This document shows, piece by piece, positions 24,531 to 36,026 of a stretch of 64,000 nt of DNA. The position numbers were made by a program, and so were the translations under genes. The DNA comes from Penium margaritaceum (taxonomy: Eukaryota; Streptophyta; Zygnematophyceae; Desmidiales; Peniaceae): contig SZWC01003605.1 of assembly GCA_023375785.1 (NCBI GenBank), positions 71,226 through 135,225 of the forward strand. Reading direction: 5' to 3'. Below the pieces are notes generated by a model. It searched no databases. It saw only the letters and a program-made list of their open reading frames with translations, and was not told the origin of the DNA. Position 1 is the stretch's first letter; every line of letters starts with the position of its first letter.

Positions 24531-27500
24531 ATGTTTCTCCGGCTTGCTCCACCTTTCTCTTGCTTACTCCACCTTTCTCTGGCTTGCTCCACCTTTCGCT
24601 GGCTTGCTCCAACGTTCTCTGGCTTGCTCCACCATTCTCTGGCTCCCTCTACCTTTCTCTTGCTTGCTCCACCTTTCTTTGGCTTGCTCCACCGTTCCCT
24701 GGCTTCCTCCACCATTCTCTGGTTTAATCCACAGTTCTTTGGCTTGCTCCACCGTTCTCTGGCTTGCTCCACCGTTCTCTGGCTTGCACCACCATTCTCT
24801 GGCTTGCTCGACCTTTCTCTGCCTTGCTCTACAGTTCTCTGGCTTGCTCCACCTTTCTCTGGATTAGGCAACCGTTCTATAGCTTGCTCCACGTTTCTTC
24901 GGCTTGCTCCACCAATCTCTAGCTTGCGCCGCTGTTCTCTGGCTTGCTCCACCGTTCACTGGCTTGCTCCACCTATCTCTAGCTTGCTCCACCTTTCTGT
25001 GGTTTGTTCCACCTTTCTCTGGCTTGGTCCACCTTTCTCTGGATTGCTCTACCATTCTCTGGCTTCCTCCACTTTTCTCTGGCTTGCTCCACCGTTCTCT
25101 AGCTTGCTACACCATTTTCTGGCTTGCTTCACCGATCTCTGGCTTGCTCCACCATTCTCTGGCTTGCTCCACCATTCTCTGACTTGCTCCAACGTTCTCA
25201 TGCTTGCTCCACCTTTCTCTGGCTTGCTCCACCGTTCTTTGACTTTCTCCACCGTTATCTAGCTTGCTCCACCTTTCTCTGGCTTGCTCCACCATTCTCT
25301 AGCCTGTTCCACTGTTTTCTGGCATGCTCTGCTGTTCTCTGGCTCGCTCTGCCATTGTGTGGCTTGCTCCGCTGTTCTCTGGCTTGCTCCACCATTCCCT
25401 GGATTTCTCCACCTTTCTTTGACTTCTCCACCTCTCTCTGGCTTGCTCCACCTGTCTCTTGCTTGCGTGACCTTTCTCTGGCCTGCTCCAGCTTTCTCTG
25501 GCTTTCTCCATCGTTTTCTGCATTGCTCCACCATTCAAGGCTTGCTCCACCGTTCTCTGGCTTGCTCAACCGTTCTCTGGCTTGCTCCATCGTTCTATGG
25601 GTTGCTCCACCTTTCTCTTACTTGCTCCTCAATTCTTTGGCTTGCTCCACAATTCTCTGCCTTGCTCCACCATTCGTATGATTGCTCTACCGTTCTCTGC
25701 CTTGCTCCACCTTTCTCTGGCTTGCTCTGCCATTGTCCTGCTTGCCCCACCATTCTCTGGCTTGCTCCACCTTCCTCTAGCTTGCACCACCTTTCTTTGG
25801 CTTGCTCCACCGTTCTCTGGCTTGCTCCACCTTTCTCTGGCTTGCTCCACCTTTCTCTGGCTTGCTTTACCTCTCTCTGGCCTGTTCCATGCTTCTCTGG
25901 CTTGCTCTACTGTTCTCTGGCTTGCTCTACCATTCTCTGGCCTCCTTAACCATTCTCTGGCTTACTCCAATGTTCCTTTGCTTGCTCCATTGTTTTCTTG
26001 CTTGCTCCACCATTCTCTGGCTTGTTCCACTGGTCTATAGCAAACTCCATCGTTCTCTGGCTTTCCCCACCGTTCTCTGGCTTGCTCCACCATTCTCTGG
26101 CCTCCTCGACCATTCTGGGGCTTGCTTCACCAGTCTCTGCCTTGCTCCACTATTCTCAGGATTGCCCCACTGTTCTCTGTCTTGCTCCCCCACTCTCTGG
26201 CTTACTCCACCGCTTCTGACATGCTCCGTTGTTCCCTGGCTTGCTCCAACGTTCTCTGGCTTGCTCCACCTTTCTCTAGCTTGCTCTACCTTTCTCTGGC
26301 TTGCTCCACCTTTTCCTGGCTTGCTCCACATATCTCTGTCTTGCTCCACCTTTCTCTGGCTTGCTCCACCTTTCCCTGTCTTGCTCTACCTTTCTCTGGA
26401 TTGCTCCACCTTTCCGTGGCTTGCTCGACCTCTCTGTGGCTTGCTCCACTTCTCTGTGGCTTGCACCACCTTTCTCTCGCTTGGTCCACCTTTCTTTCGC
26501 TTGCTCCACCTCTCTGGCTTGCTCCACCGTTCTCTCGCTTGCTCTACCTTTCTCTGGATTACTCCACCTCTCTCTGGCTTGCTCCACTTTTCTCCAGCTT
26601 GCTCCACTTTTCTCTAGTTTTCTCGACAATCCTTTGACTTGCTCCACCGTTCTCTTGCTACCTCCACAGTTTTCTGGCTTGTTCAACCGTTATCATACTT
26701 TCTCCATGTTTCTCCGGCTTGCTCCACCTTTCTCTTGCTTGCTCCACCTTTCTCTGGCTTGCTCTACCTTTCTCTAGCTTGCTTCAACGTTCTCTGGCTT
26801 GCTCCACCATTCTCTGGCTTGCTCTACCTTTCTCTTGCTTGCTCCACCTTTCTTTGGCTTGCTCCACCGTTCCCTGGCTCCCTCCACCATTCTCTGGTTT
26901 AATCCACCATTCTTTGGCATGCTCCACTGTTCTCTGGCTTGCTCCACCGTTCTCTGGCTTGCACCACCGTTCTCTGGCTTGCTCGACCTTTCTCTGCCTT
27001 GCTGTACAGTTCTCTGGCTTGCTCCGCCTTTCTGTGGATTGAGCAACTGTTCTATAGCTTGCTCCACGTTTCTTCAACTTCCTCCACCAATCTTTGGCTT
27101 GCTCCGCTGTTCTTTGGCTTGCTCCACCGGTCTCTGGCTTGCTCCACCGTTCACTGGCTTGCTCCACCTATCTCTAGCTTGCTCCACCTTTCTGTGGCTT
27201 GATCCACCTTTCTCTGGCTTGGTCCACCTTTCTGTGGCTTGCTCTACCATTCTCTGGCTTCCTCCACCTTTCTCTGGCTTGCTCCACCATTCTCTGGCTT
27301 GCTACACCATATTCTGGCTTCCTTCACCGTTCTCTGGCTTGCTCCACCATTCTCTGACTTGCTCCAACTTTCTCATGCTTGCTCCACCTTTCTCTGGCTT
27401 GGTCCACCGTTCTTTGACTTGCTCCACCGTTATCTAGCTTGCCCCACCTTTCTCTGGCTTGCTCCACCATTCTCTGGTCCGTTCCACCATTTTCTGGCAT

Positions 27501-28800
27501 GCTCCGCTGTTCTTTGGCTCGCTCTGCCATTGTGTGGCTTGCTCCGCTGTTCTCTGGCTTGCTCCACCATTCCCTGGATTTCTCCACCTTTCCTTGACTT
27601 CTCCACCTCTTTCTGGCTTGCTCCATCGTTTTCTCCATTGCTCCAACATTCTGTGGCTTGCTCCACCGTTCTCTTGCTTGCTCGACCATTCTCTGGCTTG
27701 CTCCATCGTTGTATGGCTTTCTCCACCTTCCTCTTACTTGCTCCTCAGTTCTTTGGCTTGCTCCACAGTTCTCTACCTTGCTCCACCATTCTTTTGATTG
27801 CTCTACCGTTCTCTGCCTTGCTCCACCTTTCTCTGGCTTGCTCCGCCATTCTCCTGCTTGCCCCACCTTTCTCTGGATTGCTCCACATTCTTCTAGCTTG
27901 CACCACCTTTCTTTGGCTTGCTCCACCGTTCTCTGGCTTGCTCCACCTTTCTCTGGCTTGCTCCACCTTTCTCTGGCTTGCTTTACCTCTCTCTGGCTTG
28001 CTCCATGCTTCTCTGGCTTGCTCTATTGTTCTCTGGCTTGCTCTGCCATTCTCTTGCCTTCTCCACCATTCTCTGGCTTACTCCAATGTTCCTTTGCTTG
28101 CTCCATTATTTTCTGGCTTGCTCCACCATTCTCTGGCTTGTTCCACTGTTTTATAGCAAACTCCATCGTTCTTTGGCTTTCCCCACCGTTCTGTGGCTTG
28201 CTCCACCGTTCTCTAGCCTCCTCGACCATTCTTGGGCTTGCTTCACCAGTCTCTGGCTTGCTCCACCATTCTCAGGATTGCCCCACTGTTCTCTGTCTTG
28301 CTCCACCACTCTCTGGCTTACTCCACCGTTTCTGACATGCTCCATTGTTCCCTGGCTTGCTCCAACGTTCTCTGGCTTGCTCCACTGTTCTTTGGCTTGC
28401 TCCACCTTTCTCTGGCTTGCTCCACCTTCCAATCACTTGCTCCACCATTCTCTGGCTTGCTCCACCGTTCTCTGGCTTGCTCTCTTGTTCTTTGGCTTGC
28501 TGCACCGTTCTTTGGCTTGCTCCAACGTTCTCTGGCTTGCTCCACCGTTCTCTGGCTTGCTCCATTATTATCTGGCTTGCTCCACCGTTCTCTGCCTTGC
28601 TCCACCATTCAATGGCTTGCTCCACTGTTATTTGGCTTGCTCCATCGTTCTCTGGCTTGCTCCACCATTCTGTGGCTTGCTCCACCATGATAAAACTTGC
28701 TCCACCAATCTCTGGCTTGATCTACCGTTCAAGGTTTGGTCCACTTTCTCTGGCTTGATCCACTTTATCTGGCTTGATCCATTACTCTAGCTTGCTCCAC
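24531..28800 (+). repeat. About 2.18-kb higher-order repeat, two diverged copies
   Basis: A run of diagnostic monomers (ATGTTTCTCC, then the GATTAGGCAAC/GATTGAGCAAC unit, then the GCAAACTCC unit) occurs from 24531 and again from 26706. Offsets are about 2175 at the start and about 2115 near the end. Comparable stretches occur once at 5200-7000 and 15245-17340 in block 1. Confidence 0.75.
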
Positions 28801-29440
28801 GGATCTCTGGCTTCCTCCACCTTTCCCTCACTTGCTCCACCGTTCTCTGGTTAGCTCCACCTTCCTCTTGTTTGCTCCACTTTTCACTGGCTTGCTCCAC
28901 CGTTCCTTTGCTTTGACCACTTTTCTATAGCTTGCTCCACCGGTCTATGGCTTGCTCCACCGTTCTCTTGCTTGCTCTACTGTTGCTCCACCTTCCTCTC
29001 GCTTGCTCCACACCTCCCTGGCTTGCTCGATCTTTCTCAAGCTCGCTCCACTTTTCTCTTGCTTGCTCCGCCGTTCTCTTGCTTGCTTTACCTTTTTCTG
29101 GCTTGCTCCACCTTTCTCTGGCTTGCTCCACCTTTCTCTGGCTTGCTCCACCGTTCCCTGGCTTGCTTGATCGTTCTCAAGCTTGCTCCGCCTTTCTCTT
29201 GCTTTCTCCGCTGTTCTCTTGCTTGCTCCACCCATCTATGGCTTGCTCCAAATTTCTCTGGCTTGCTCCACCATTCTCTGGCTTGCTCCGCCGTTTTCTG
29301 GCTTGCTTGATTGTTTGCACGCTTGCTCCACCTTTCTCTGGCTTGCTCCGCCGTTCTCTTACTTGCTCCACCTTTCTATGGCTTGCTCCACCTTTCCCTG
29401 GCATGATCCACCTTTCTCTGGCTTACTCCACATTTCTCTG

Positions 29441-29900
29441 GCTTGCTCCACCTTTCTCTGGCTTGCTCCACCTTTCTCTGGCTTGCTCCACCATTCTCTG
29501 GCTTGCTCCACCTTTTGTTGGCTTACTCCATCTTTCCTTGGCTTGCTCCACGTTTCTTTGGCTTGCTTCACCTTTCTCTGGCCTGCTCCACCATCCCCTG
29601 GCTTGCTCTTCCTTTTTCTTGCTTGCTCCATATTTCCCTGGCTTGATCCAATGTTCTCTGTCTTTCTCCACCTTCCTCTGTTTTGCTCCATCTTTCCCTA
29701 GCTTGCTCCACCTTTCTCTGGCTTGCTCCACCTTTCTCTGGCTTGCTCCACCATTCTCTGGCTTGCTCCACCTTTTGTTGGCTTACTCCATCTTTCCTTG
29801 GCTTGCTCCACGTTTCTTTGGCTTGCTTCACCTTTCTCTGGCCTGCTCCACCATCCCCTGGCTTGCTCTTCCTTTCTCTTGCTTGCTCCATCTTTCCCTA
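29441..29900 (+). repeat. Tandem duplication of about 260 bp (13 monomers)
   Basis: The unit with CTTTTGTTGG at 29511 and its neighbours recurs at 29771 in the same order (offset 260). A further related copy lies near 31090. Confidence 0.8.
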
Positions 29901-31490
29901 GCTTGCTCCAATGTTCACTGTGTTGCTCCACCTTTCTCTTGCTTGCTCCACCTTTCCCTAGCTTGCTCCACCTTTCTCTGGCTTGCTCCACCTTTCTCAG
30001 GCTTGCTCCACCTTTCTCTGGCTTGATCCAATTTTATCTGGCTTGCTCCACCTTTCTCTGGCTTGCCCCACCTTTTCTGGCTTACTCCACCTTTCTCTGG
30101 CTTATTCCACCTTTCTCTTGCTTGCTCCACCGTTATTTGGCCTGATCCACCATTCTCTGGCTTGCTCTACTGTTATCTGGCTTGCTCTGCCATTTTCTGG
30201 CTTGCTCTACTGTTCTCTAGCTTGCTTCACTGTTTTCTGGCTTGGTCAACCTTTCTTTGGCTTGCTCCACCATTCCGTGGCTTCCTTCACCGTTCTCAAG
30301 CTTGCTCCATGGTTCTCAGGCTCTCTCCACCTTTCCCTAGCTTGCTCGACCGTTCTGGTGCTTGCTATATCTTTGTCTATCTTGCTCCAGCTTCCCCTGG
30401 CTTGCTCAACTGTTTTCTGGCTTGGTCCACCGTTCTCTGGCTTGCTCCACCATTCTCTGGCTTGCTCCATCGTTCTCTGGCTTGTTCCACTATTCTCTGG
30501 CTTGCTCCATCTTCTCTGGCTTGCCCCCTCTTTCTAGCCTATTCCACCTTTCTCTGGCATGCTCCACCCTTTTATGGCAGGCTCTACCTTTCTCTTTCCT
30601 GCTTTACCGTTCTCTGGCTTGCTCCACTGTTCTCATGCTTTCTCCACTATTTTCTGGCTAGCTCTAACTTTCTCTTGCCTGCTCCACCTTTCTCTGGGCT
30701 ACTCCACCTTTCTCTTGCCTGCTCCACCGTTCTCTTGCTTGCTCCACATTTGTATGGCTTGCTTCAACTTTCTCTGGCTTGCTCCACCGTTCTCTGGCTT
30801 GCTCCACCATTTTCTGGCTTGCTTGATTGTTCTCACGCTTGCTCCACCTTTCTCTGGCTTGCTCCGCCATTCTCTTACTTGCTCCACCTTTCTATGGCTT
30901 GCTCCACCTTTCCCTGGCATGCTCCACCTTTCTCTGGCTTACTCCACATTTCACTGGCTTGCTCCACCTTTCTCTGGCTTGCTCCACCTTTCTCTGGCTG
31001 ACTCCACCATTCTCTGGCTTGCTCCACCTTTCTCTGGCTTGCTCCACCTTTCTCTGGCTGACTCCACCATTCTCTGGCTTGCTCCACCTTTTGTTGGCTT
31101 CCTCCACCTTTCCCTGGCTTGCTCCACCTTTCTTTGGCTTGCTCCACCTTTCTCTGGCCTGCTCCACCATCCCCTGGCTTGCTCTTCCTTTTTCTTGCTT
31201 GGTCCATCTTTCCCTGGCTTGCTCCAACGTTCTCTGTGTTGCTCCACCTTCCTCTGTTTTGCTCCACCTTTCCCTAGCTTGCTCCACCTTTCTCTGGCTT
31301 GCTCACCTTTCTCAGGATTGCTCCACCTTTCTCTGGCTTGATCCATTTTTTTTCTGGCTTGCTCCACCTTTCTCTGGCTTTGCCCCACCTTTTCTGGCTT
31401 ACTCCACCTTTCTCTGGCTTATTCCACCTTTCTCTTGCTTGCTCCACCATTCTCTGGCTTGCTCCGCCATTCTTTGGCTTGGTCTAATGT

Positions 31491-31794
31491 TCTCTGGCTT
31501 GCTCCGCCATTTTCTGGCTTGCTCTACTGTTCTCTGGCTTGCTCCACTGTTTTCTGGCTTGGTCAACCTTTCTCTCGCTTGCTCCACCCTTCCCTGGCTT
31601 GCTTCACCGTTCCCTAGCTTGCTCCACGGTTTTCTGGCTTGCTCCACTGTTCTCTGGCTTGCTCCGCCATTTTCTGGCTTGCTCTACTGTTCTCTGGCTT
31701 GCTCCACTGTTTTCTGGCTTGGTCAACCTTTCTCTCGCTTGCTCCACCCTTCCCTGGCTTGCTTCACCGTTCCCTAGCTTGCTCCACGGTTTTC
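31491..31794 (+). repeat. Tandem duplication of 160 bp (8 monomers)
   Basis: GCTCCGCCAT at 31501 recurs at 31661, and GGTCAACCTT at 31561 recurs at 31721, with nearly identical sequence over about 144 bases. Confidence 0.88.
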
Positions 31795-32630
31795 AGGCTT
31801 GCTGCACCTTTCTCTGGCTTGCTCAACCGTTCTGTGGCTTGCTCCAGCTTCCCCTGGCTTGCTTCACTGTTTTCTGGCTTGGTCCACTGTTCTCTGGCTC
31901 GCTCCACCGTTCTCTGGCTTGCTCCACCATTCTCTGGCTTGTTCCACCGTTCTCTAGCTTGCTCCATCTTCTCTGGCTTGCTCCCACTTTCTAGCCTATT
32001 CCACCTTTCTCTGGCATGCTCCACCCTTTCATGGCGGGCTCTACCTTTCTCTGGCCTGCTCCACTGTTCTCTGGCTTGCTCCACTGTTCTCAGGCTTGCT
32101 CCTCTATTTTCTTGCTTGCTCTGCCTTCCTCTGGCCTGCTCCACCTTTCTCTGGGCTACTCCACCTAGCCTGCCCCACCATTCTCTGGCTTGCTCACCGT
32201 TCTATGGCTTCCTCCACCGTTCCCTGGCTTGCTGGATTGTTCTCAAGCGTGCTCCACCTTTCTCTTGCTTGCTCCGCCGTTCTCTTGCTTGCTCCACCTT
32301 TCTATGGCTTGCTTCACCTTTCCCTGGCATGCTCCACCTTTCTTTGGCTTACTCCATACTTCTCTGGCTTGCTCCACCTTCCTCTGGCTTGCTCCACCTT
32401 TCTCTGGCTTTCTCTACCGTTCTCTGGATTGCTCCACCTTTCCCTGGCTTGCTTCATCTTTTTCTGGCTTGCAGCACCTTTCTCTGGCTTGCTCCACCTT
32501 CCTCTGGCTTGCTCCACTGTTCTCTGGCTTGCTCCACCTTTCTTTGGCGTACTCCATCTTTCCCTGGCTTACTCCACCTTTCCTTGGCTTGCTTCACCTT
32601 TCTCTGGCTTGCTCCACCTTCCTCTTGCTT

Positions 32631-32634
32631 GATC
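32631..32634. other. Satellite A inversion point 2
   Basis: The array inverts within TTGCTTGATCGAGCAA, a near-perfect palindrome (one mismatched pair) centred on GATC. This matches inversion point 1 at 19302-19311 and lies about 13.33 kb away. Confidence 0.9.
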
Positions 32635-34625
32635 GAGCAAGCTAGGGAACGGTGGAGCAAGCCAGAGAAAGGTGAAGCAACCGAGAGAATGGTGGAGCAG
32701 GCAAGAGAAAGGTAGAGTAGGACAGAGAAAGGTGGAGCAGGCCAGAGAAATGTAGAGGAAGCCAGAGAACAGTGGAGCAAGCCTGAGAACGGTGAAGCAA
32801 GCCAGAGAACAGTGAAGCAGGCCACAGAAAGTTGGAGCTGGCCATAGAAAGGTGGAGCATACCAGAAAAAGGTGGAACAGGCTAGAAGGTGGGAGCAAGC
32901 CAGAGAAAGGTGGAGCAAGCCATGGAACGTTGGAACAAGCCAGAGAACAGTGGAGCAAGCCAGAGAACAGTGGAGCAAGCCAGAGAATGGTGGAGCAGGC
33001 CAAAGAAAGGTGTAGCAAGCCAAAGAACGGTGGAGCAAGCCAGAGAAAGGTGGAGGAAGCCAGAGAACAGTGCAGCAAGCCAGAGATAGGTGGAGCAAGC
33101 CAGAGAAAAGTGGAGCCAGCCATAGAAAGGTCGAGCAAGCGAGAAAATGGTAGAGCAAGCCTGAGAATGGTGGAGTAAGCTAGGGAAAGGTGGAGCAAGC
33201 TAGAGAAAGCTGGATCAAGCCATAGAAAGGTGGAGGAAGCCAGAGAAAGGTGGAGCAAGCAAGAGAAAAGGTTGAACAAGCCAAAGAAAGGTGGAGCACA
33301 CCAGATAATGGTGGAGCAAGCCAGGGAAAGGTTGACCAAGCCAGAGAAATATGGAGGAGGCTGGAGAATGGAGGAGTATGCCATGAAAAGGTCGAGCAAG
33401 CTAGAGAAAGATGGAGCAAGCCAGGAAAGGTGGATCAAGCCAGAGAAAGGTGGAGCAAGCCATAAAAGATGGAGCAAGCCAGGGGAAGCCAGAGCAAGCC
33501 ACACAAAGGTGTAGCAAGCCACTTTTCGGTCGAGCAAGCCAGATAAAGGTGGAGCAAGACTGAGAACGGTAGAGCATGCCAGAGAATGGTGGAGCAAGCC
33601 AGGGAAAGGTGGAGCAGGCCAGAGAAAGGTTGCCCAAGCCAGAAAACAGTGGAGCAAGCCAGAGAATGGTGGAGCAAGCCAGAAAATGTCGGAGAAACCA
33701 GAGAACAGTGCAACAAGCCAGAGAATGGTGGAGTAAGCCAGAGAACAATGGAGCAAGCCAGAGAATAGTAGAGCAAGCCAGAGGAAGGTGGAGCAAGCCT
33801 GGGAAAGGTGGAGCAAGCCAGAAAAGGTGGGGCAAGCCAGAGAAAGGTGGAGCAAGCCTGAGAAAATTGGATCAAGCCTGAGAAATGTGGAGCAAGCCCG
33901 AGAAAGGTGGAGCAAGCCAGAGAAAGGTGGAGCAAGCTAGTAAAAAGTGGACCAAGCCAGAGGAAGGTGGATCAAGCCAGAGAATAGTAGAGCAAGCCAG
34001 TGGAAGGTGGAGCAAGCAGGGAAAGGTGGAGCAAGCCAGAAAAGGTGGGGCAAGCCAGAGAAAGGTGGAGCAAGCCTGAGAAAATTGGATCAAGCCTGAG
34101 AAATGTGGAGCAAGCCCGAGAAAGGTGGAGCAAGCCAGAGAAAGGTGGAGCAAGCTAGCAAAAGGTGGAGCAAGCCAGAGGAAGGTGGATCAAGCCAGAG
34201 AACGGTGGAGCAAGCCAAGGAAACATGGAGTAAGCAAGAGAAAGGAAGAGCAACCCAGGGGAAGGTGGAGGAAGCCAGAGAAAGGTGAAGCACGCCAAAG
34301 GAAGGTGGAACAAGCCAGGGAAAAGTGGGGTAAGCCAAAGAAAGGTGGAGCAAGCCAGGGAAAGGTGGAGAAAACCAGGGAAAGGTGGAGCAAGCCAGCA
34401 AATGCTGGAGCAAGCTGGAGAAAGGTGGAGCAAGCCAGAGGAAGGTGGAGCAAGCCAGAGGATGGTGGAACAAGGCAGGGAAAGATGGGGCAAGCAAGAG
34501 AAAAGTGGAGCAAGCGAGGGAAAGATGGAGTAAGCAAGAGAAAAGTGGAGCAAGCCTGGGAAAGGTGGAGCAAGCCAAAGAACGGTGAAGCAAGCCTGGG
34601 GAAGGTGGAATAAGCCAGAGAAAGG
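32633..34625 (-). repeat. Satellite A block 4: inverted 20-bp array
   Basis: About 100 inverted units, homologous to block 2 from the shared inversion point to the shared integrase scrap. It contains an internal repeat: the stretch at about 33805-33940 recurs at about 34030-34170, including the TGAGAAAATTGGATCAAGCC variant. The block ends at GGTGGAGCAGAGCATGCTGG, where satellite meets integrase. Confidence 0.95.
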
Positions 34626-34689
34626 TGGAGCAGAGCATGCTGGACACCATGCCGAGGATGGTGTGATTCATCCGTTTGGCCACAACCAA
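34626..34689 (-). pseudogene. Ty1/copia integrase scrap, second copy
   Basis: On the minus strand it reads VAKRMNHTILGMVSSML, the same integrase piece as at 21060 and joined to satellite A at the same base. On its right it is fused to the gag region of copia element 1, which is on the opposite strand. The two copia pieces are therefore head to head and did not come from one insertion in this arrangement. Confidence 0.88.
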
Positions 34690-36026
34690 AAACGAGGCGA
34701 TGACCCTCCTCATGGCCCTACCTGACAGTTGGGGTCCACTCATCACTGGTCTCGGAGGATGGTCGGAGGACAAGCTCACCTATGGCGCGGTCGGAGAGGA
34801 CATCCGCGACGAGGCACAGCAACGGAGCTGCGGGGAGCCCTCGTCTTCCTTGTCGGCCCTCGTCACCAAAACGCGTGGTGGTGGAAGCGGGGGCAGAGGA
34901 AGTGGCGGAAAGGGCGGCCGCAAGAAGGGCACCAAGAAAGGTGCGTGCCGCAACTGCAGCAATGAGGGCCATTCGGCCCGTGAGTGCCCGGAGGAGGCAA
35001 AGACTGGCGACAAAAACAACAAGGACAGGTCGCTCCTCAATGGCCACAAGAATCCCTTCCTCGAGAAGGCAAACTGGTGATGCCTAGATTCTGGGGCCGG
35101 GGATCACGCCCTAGTCGAGAAGGTCGGGTTTGTCACATACAAGAAGTCCTCCAAGTCCATGGTGGTCACCAACGACAAAGTCGAGCCGGCGGCTGGCCAA
35201 GGCAACGTGGAGGTGGAAGTCGTGGTGGGCTGTAAGAATTAGCTGTGCACAATTTGTGATGTGCAGCACGTCCTCGGCCTCACTGACATCCTCAGATTGA
35301 GTCGCTTGACGGTCACGGGGTATGAGGTGCTCTTATGCGGGAAAGGCGCGATGGTGCGCATCGACGGCGACGGCGAGGTCGTGCTGGAGGCGAAGCGCAA
35401 GAGCGCTCTCTCCATCGTGGAGACCAAGGTGGTCCCCGCGGCATCCGGCGCAGTAGAGTCGCAGTAGCGCGCCGTCAACATGGCCAAGGGGGGAAGCGCT
35501 GATCTGAAGCTCTGGCACTGACGGCTGGGTCACTTGGCACCCGCAACCGGTAAGGAGATGGCGAAGCGCGACATGGTGCACGGCCTCATCGTTGATAGTG
35601 CACCAGATGCGGCAACAGATGCAGCAACACACAAAAAGTTTGAGCCTTGCATTTTTGGCAAGGAGCGGCGCAAGCCGTTCAACGAGAACGAGGCTCCCAT
35701 AAAGGACCTGATGGATGTCGTGCACAGCGACGTATGCGGAGCGTTTAAAACACCATCAAACAGCGGCTTGAGATGTTTCGTCACCTTCATCGATGACTGC
35801 AGCAGGAAGCTCTATGTGTACTTCATGAAGTGGAAAGGCAAGGTCTTGGACCAGCTGAAGGAGTACGTCGCAGCGGTGGAGAGGCAGACTGGCTGGAAGG
35901 TCAGAGCGCTACGCAGCGACAATGGCAGAGAGTACGTGGGGTGCAGCGACAATGGCAGAGAGTACGTGGGGTGCAGCGACAATGGAACTCACTACGCCAT
36001 ACTCGCAACAATCCAACGGAGTGGTA
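34676..36026 (+). pseudogene. Copia 1 gag-protease-integrase (broken)
   Basis: One frame can be followed throughout. Gag has the end of a UBN2-like domain (LLMALPDSW) and a Gly-rich linker, then a CCHC zinc knuckle (CRNCSNEGHSARECP) at about 34946-34987. Protease shows the active-site motif CLDSGA at about 35081. Integrase starts with LWH-stop-RLGH at about 35510, then a CxxC-region remnant, first catalytic Asp in HSDVCG (about 35720) and SDNGREY (about 35918). In-frame stops are TGA at 35078 and 35519 and TAG at 35240 and 35465. The stop at 35519 replaces a conserved Arg. A 30-bp unit is duplicated inside the integrase core. After about 35990 the frame shifts. Confidence 0.88.
35914..35984 (+). 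repeat. 30-bp tandem duplication inside the copia 1 integrase core
   Basis: A 30-bp unit encoding SDNGREYVGC is present twice, followed by a third partial SDNG. The unit carries the second catalytic Asp of the DDE integrase, so the active-site segment is repeated. The intact element 2 has a single SNNGGEYEAC here. The duplication adds 20 residues and precedes the frame change. Confidence 0.9.

Larger units (their letters stand above)
21138..32632 (+). repeat. Satellite A block 3: 20-bp array, + orientation
   Basis: About 575 units in the same orientation as block 1. Landmark variants also seen in block 1 recur here. Examples are a unit with GATTGAGCAAC or a close variant at about 5207, 15245, 24862 and 27037, and GCAAACTCC at about 6247, 16446, 26042 and 28157. 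Large parts of block 3 are therefore duplicated relatives of block 1. Within the block a repeat of about 2.1-2.2 kb is visible (24531 pairs with 26706). Confidence 0.96.

Noticed and set aside
1-34625. Dozens of ORFs of 60-465 codons on both strands in satellite A
   Set aside because: They are by-products of a 20-bp repeat without stops in six frames. Frames overlap on both strands and no frame is preferred.
34718-35235. Several overlapping Ala/Pro-rich ORFs opposite or out of phase with copia 1 gag
   Set aside because: High-GC shadow frames; gag with the CCHC knuckle is the real frame.
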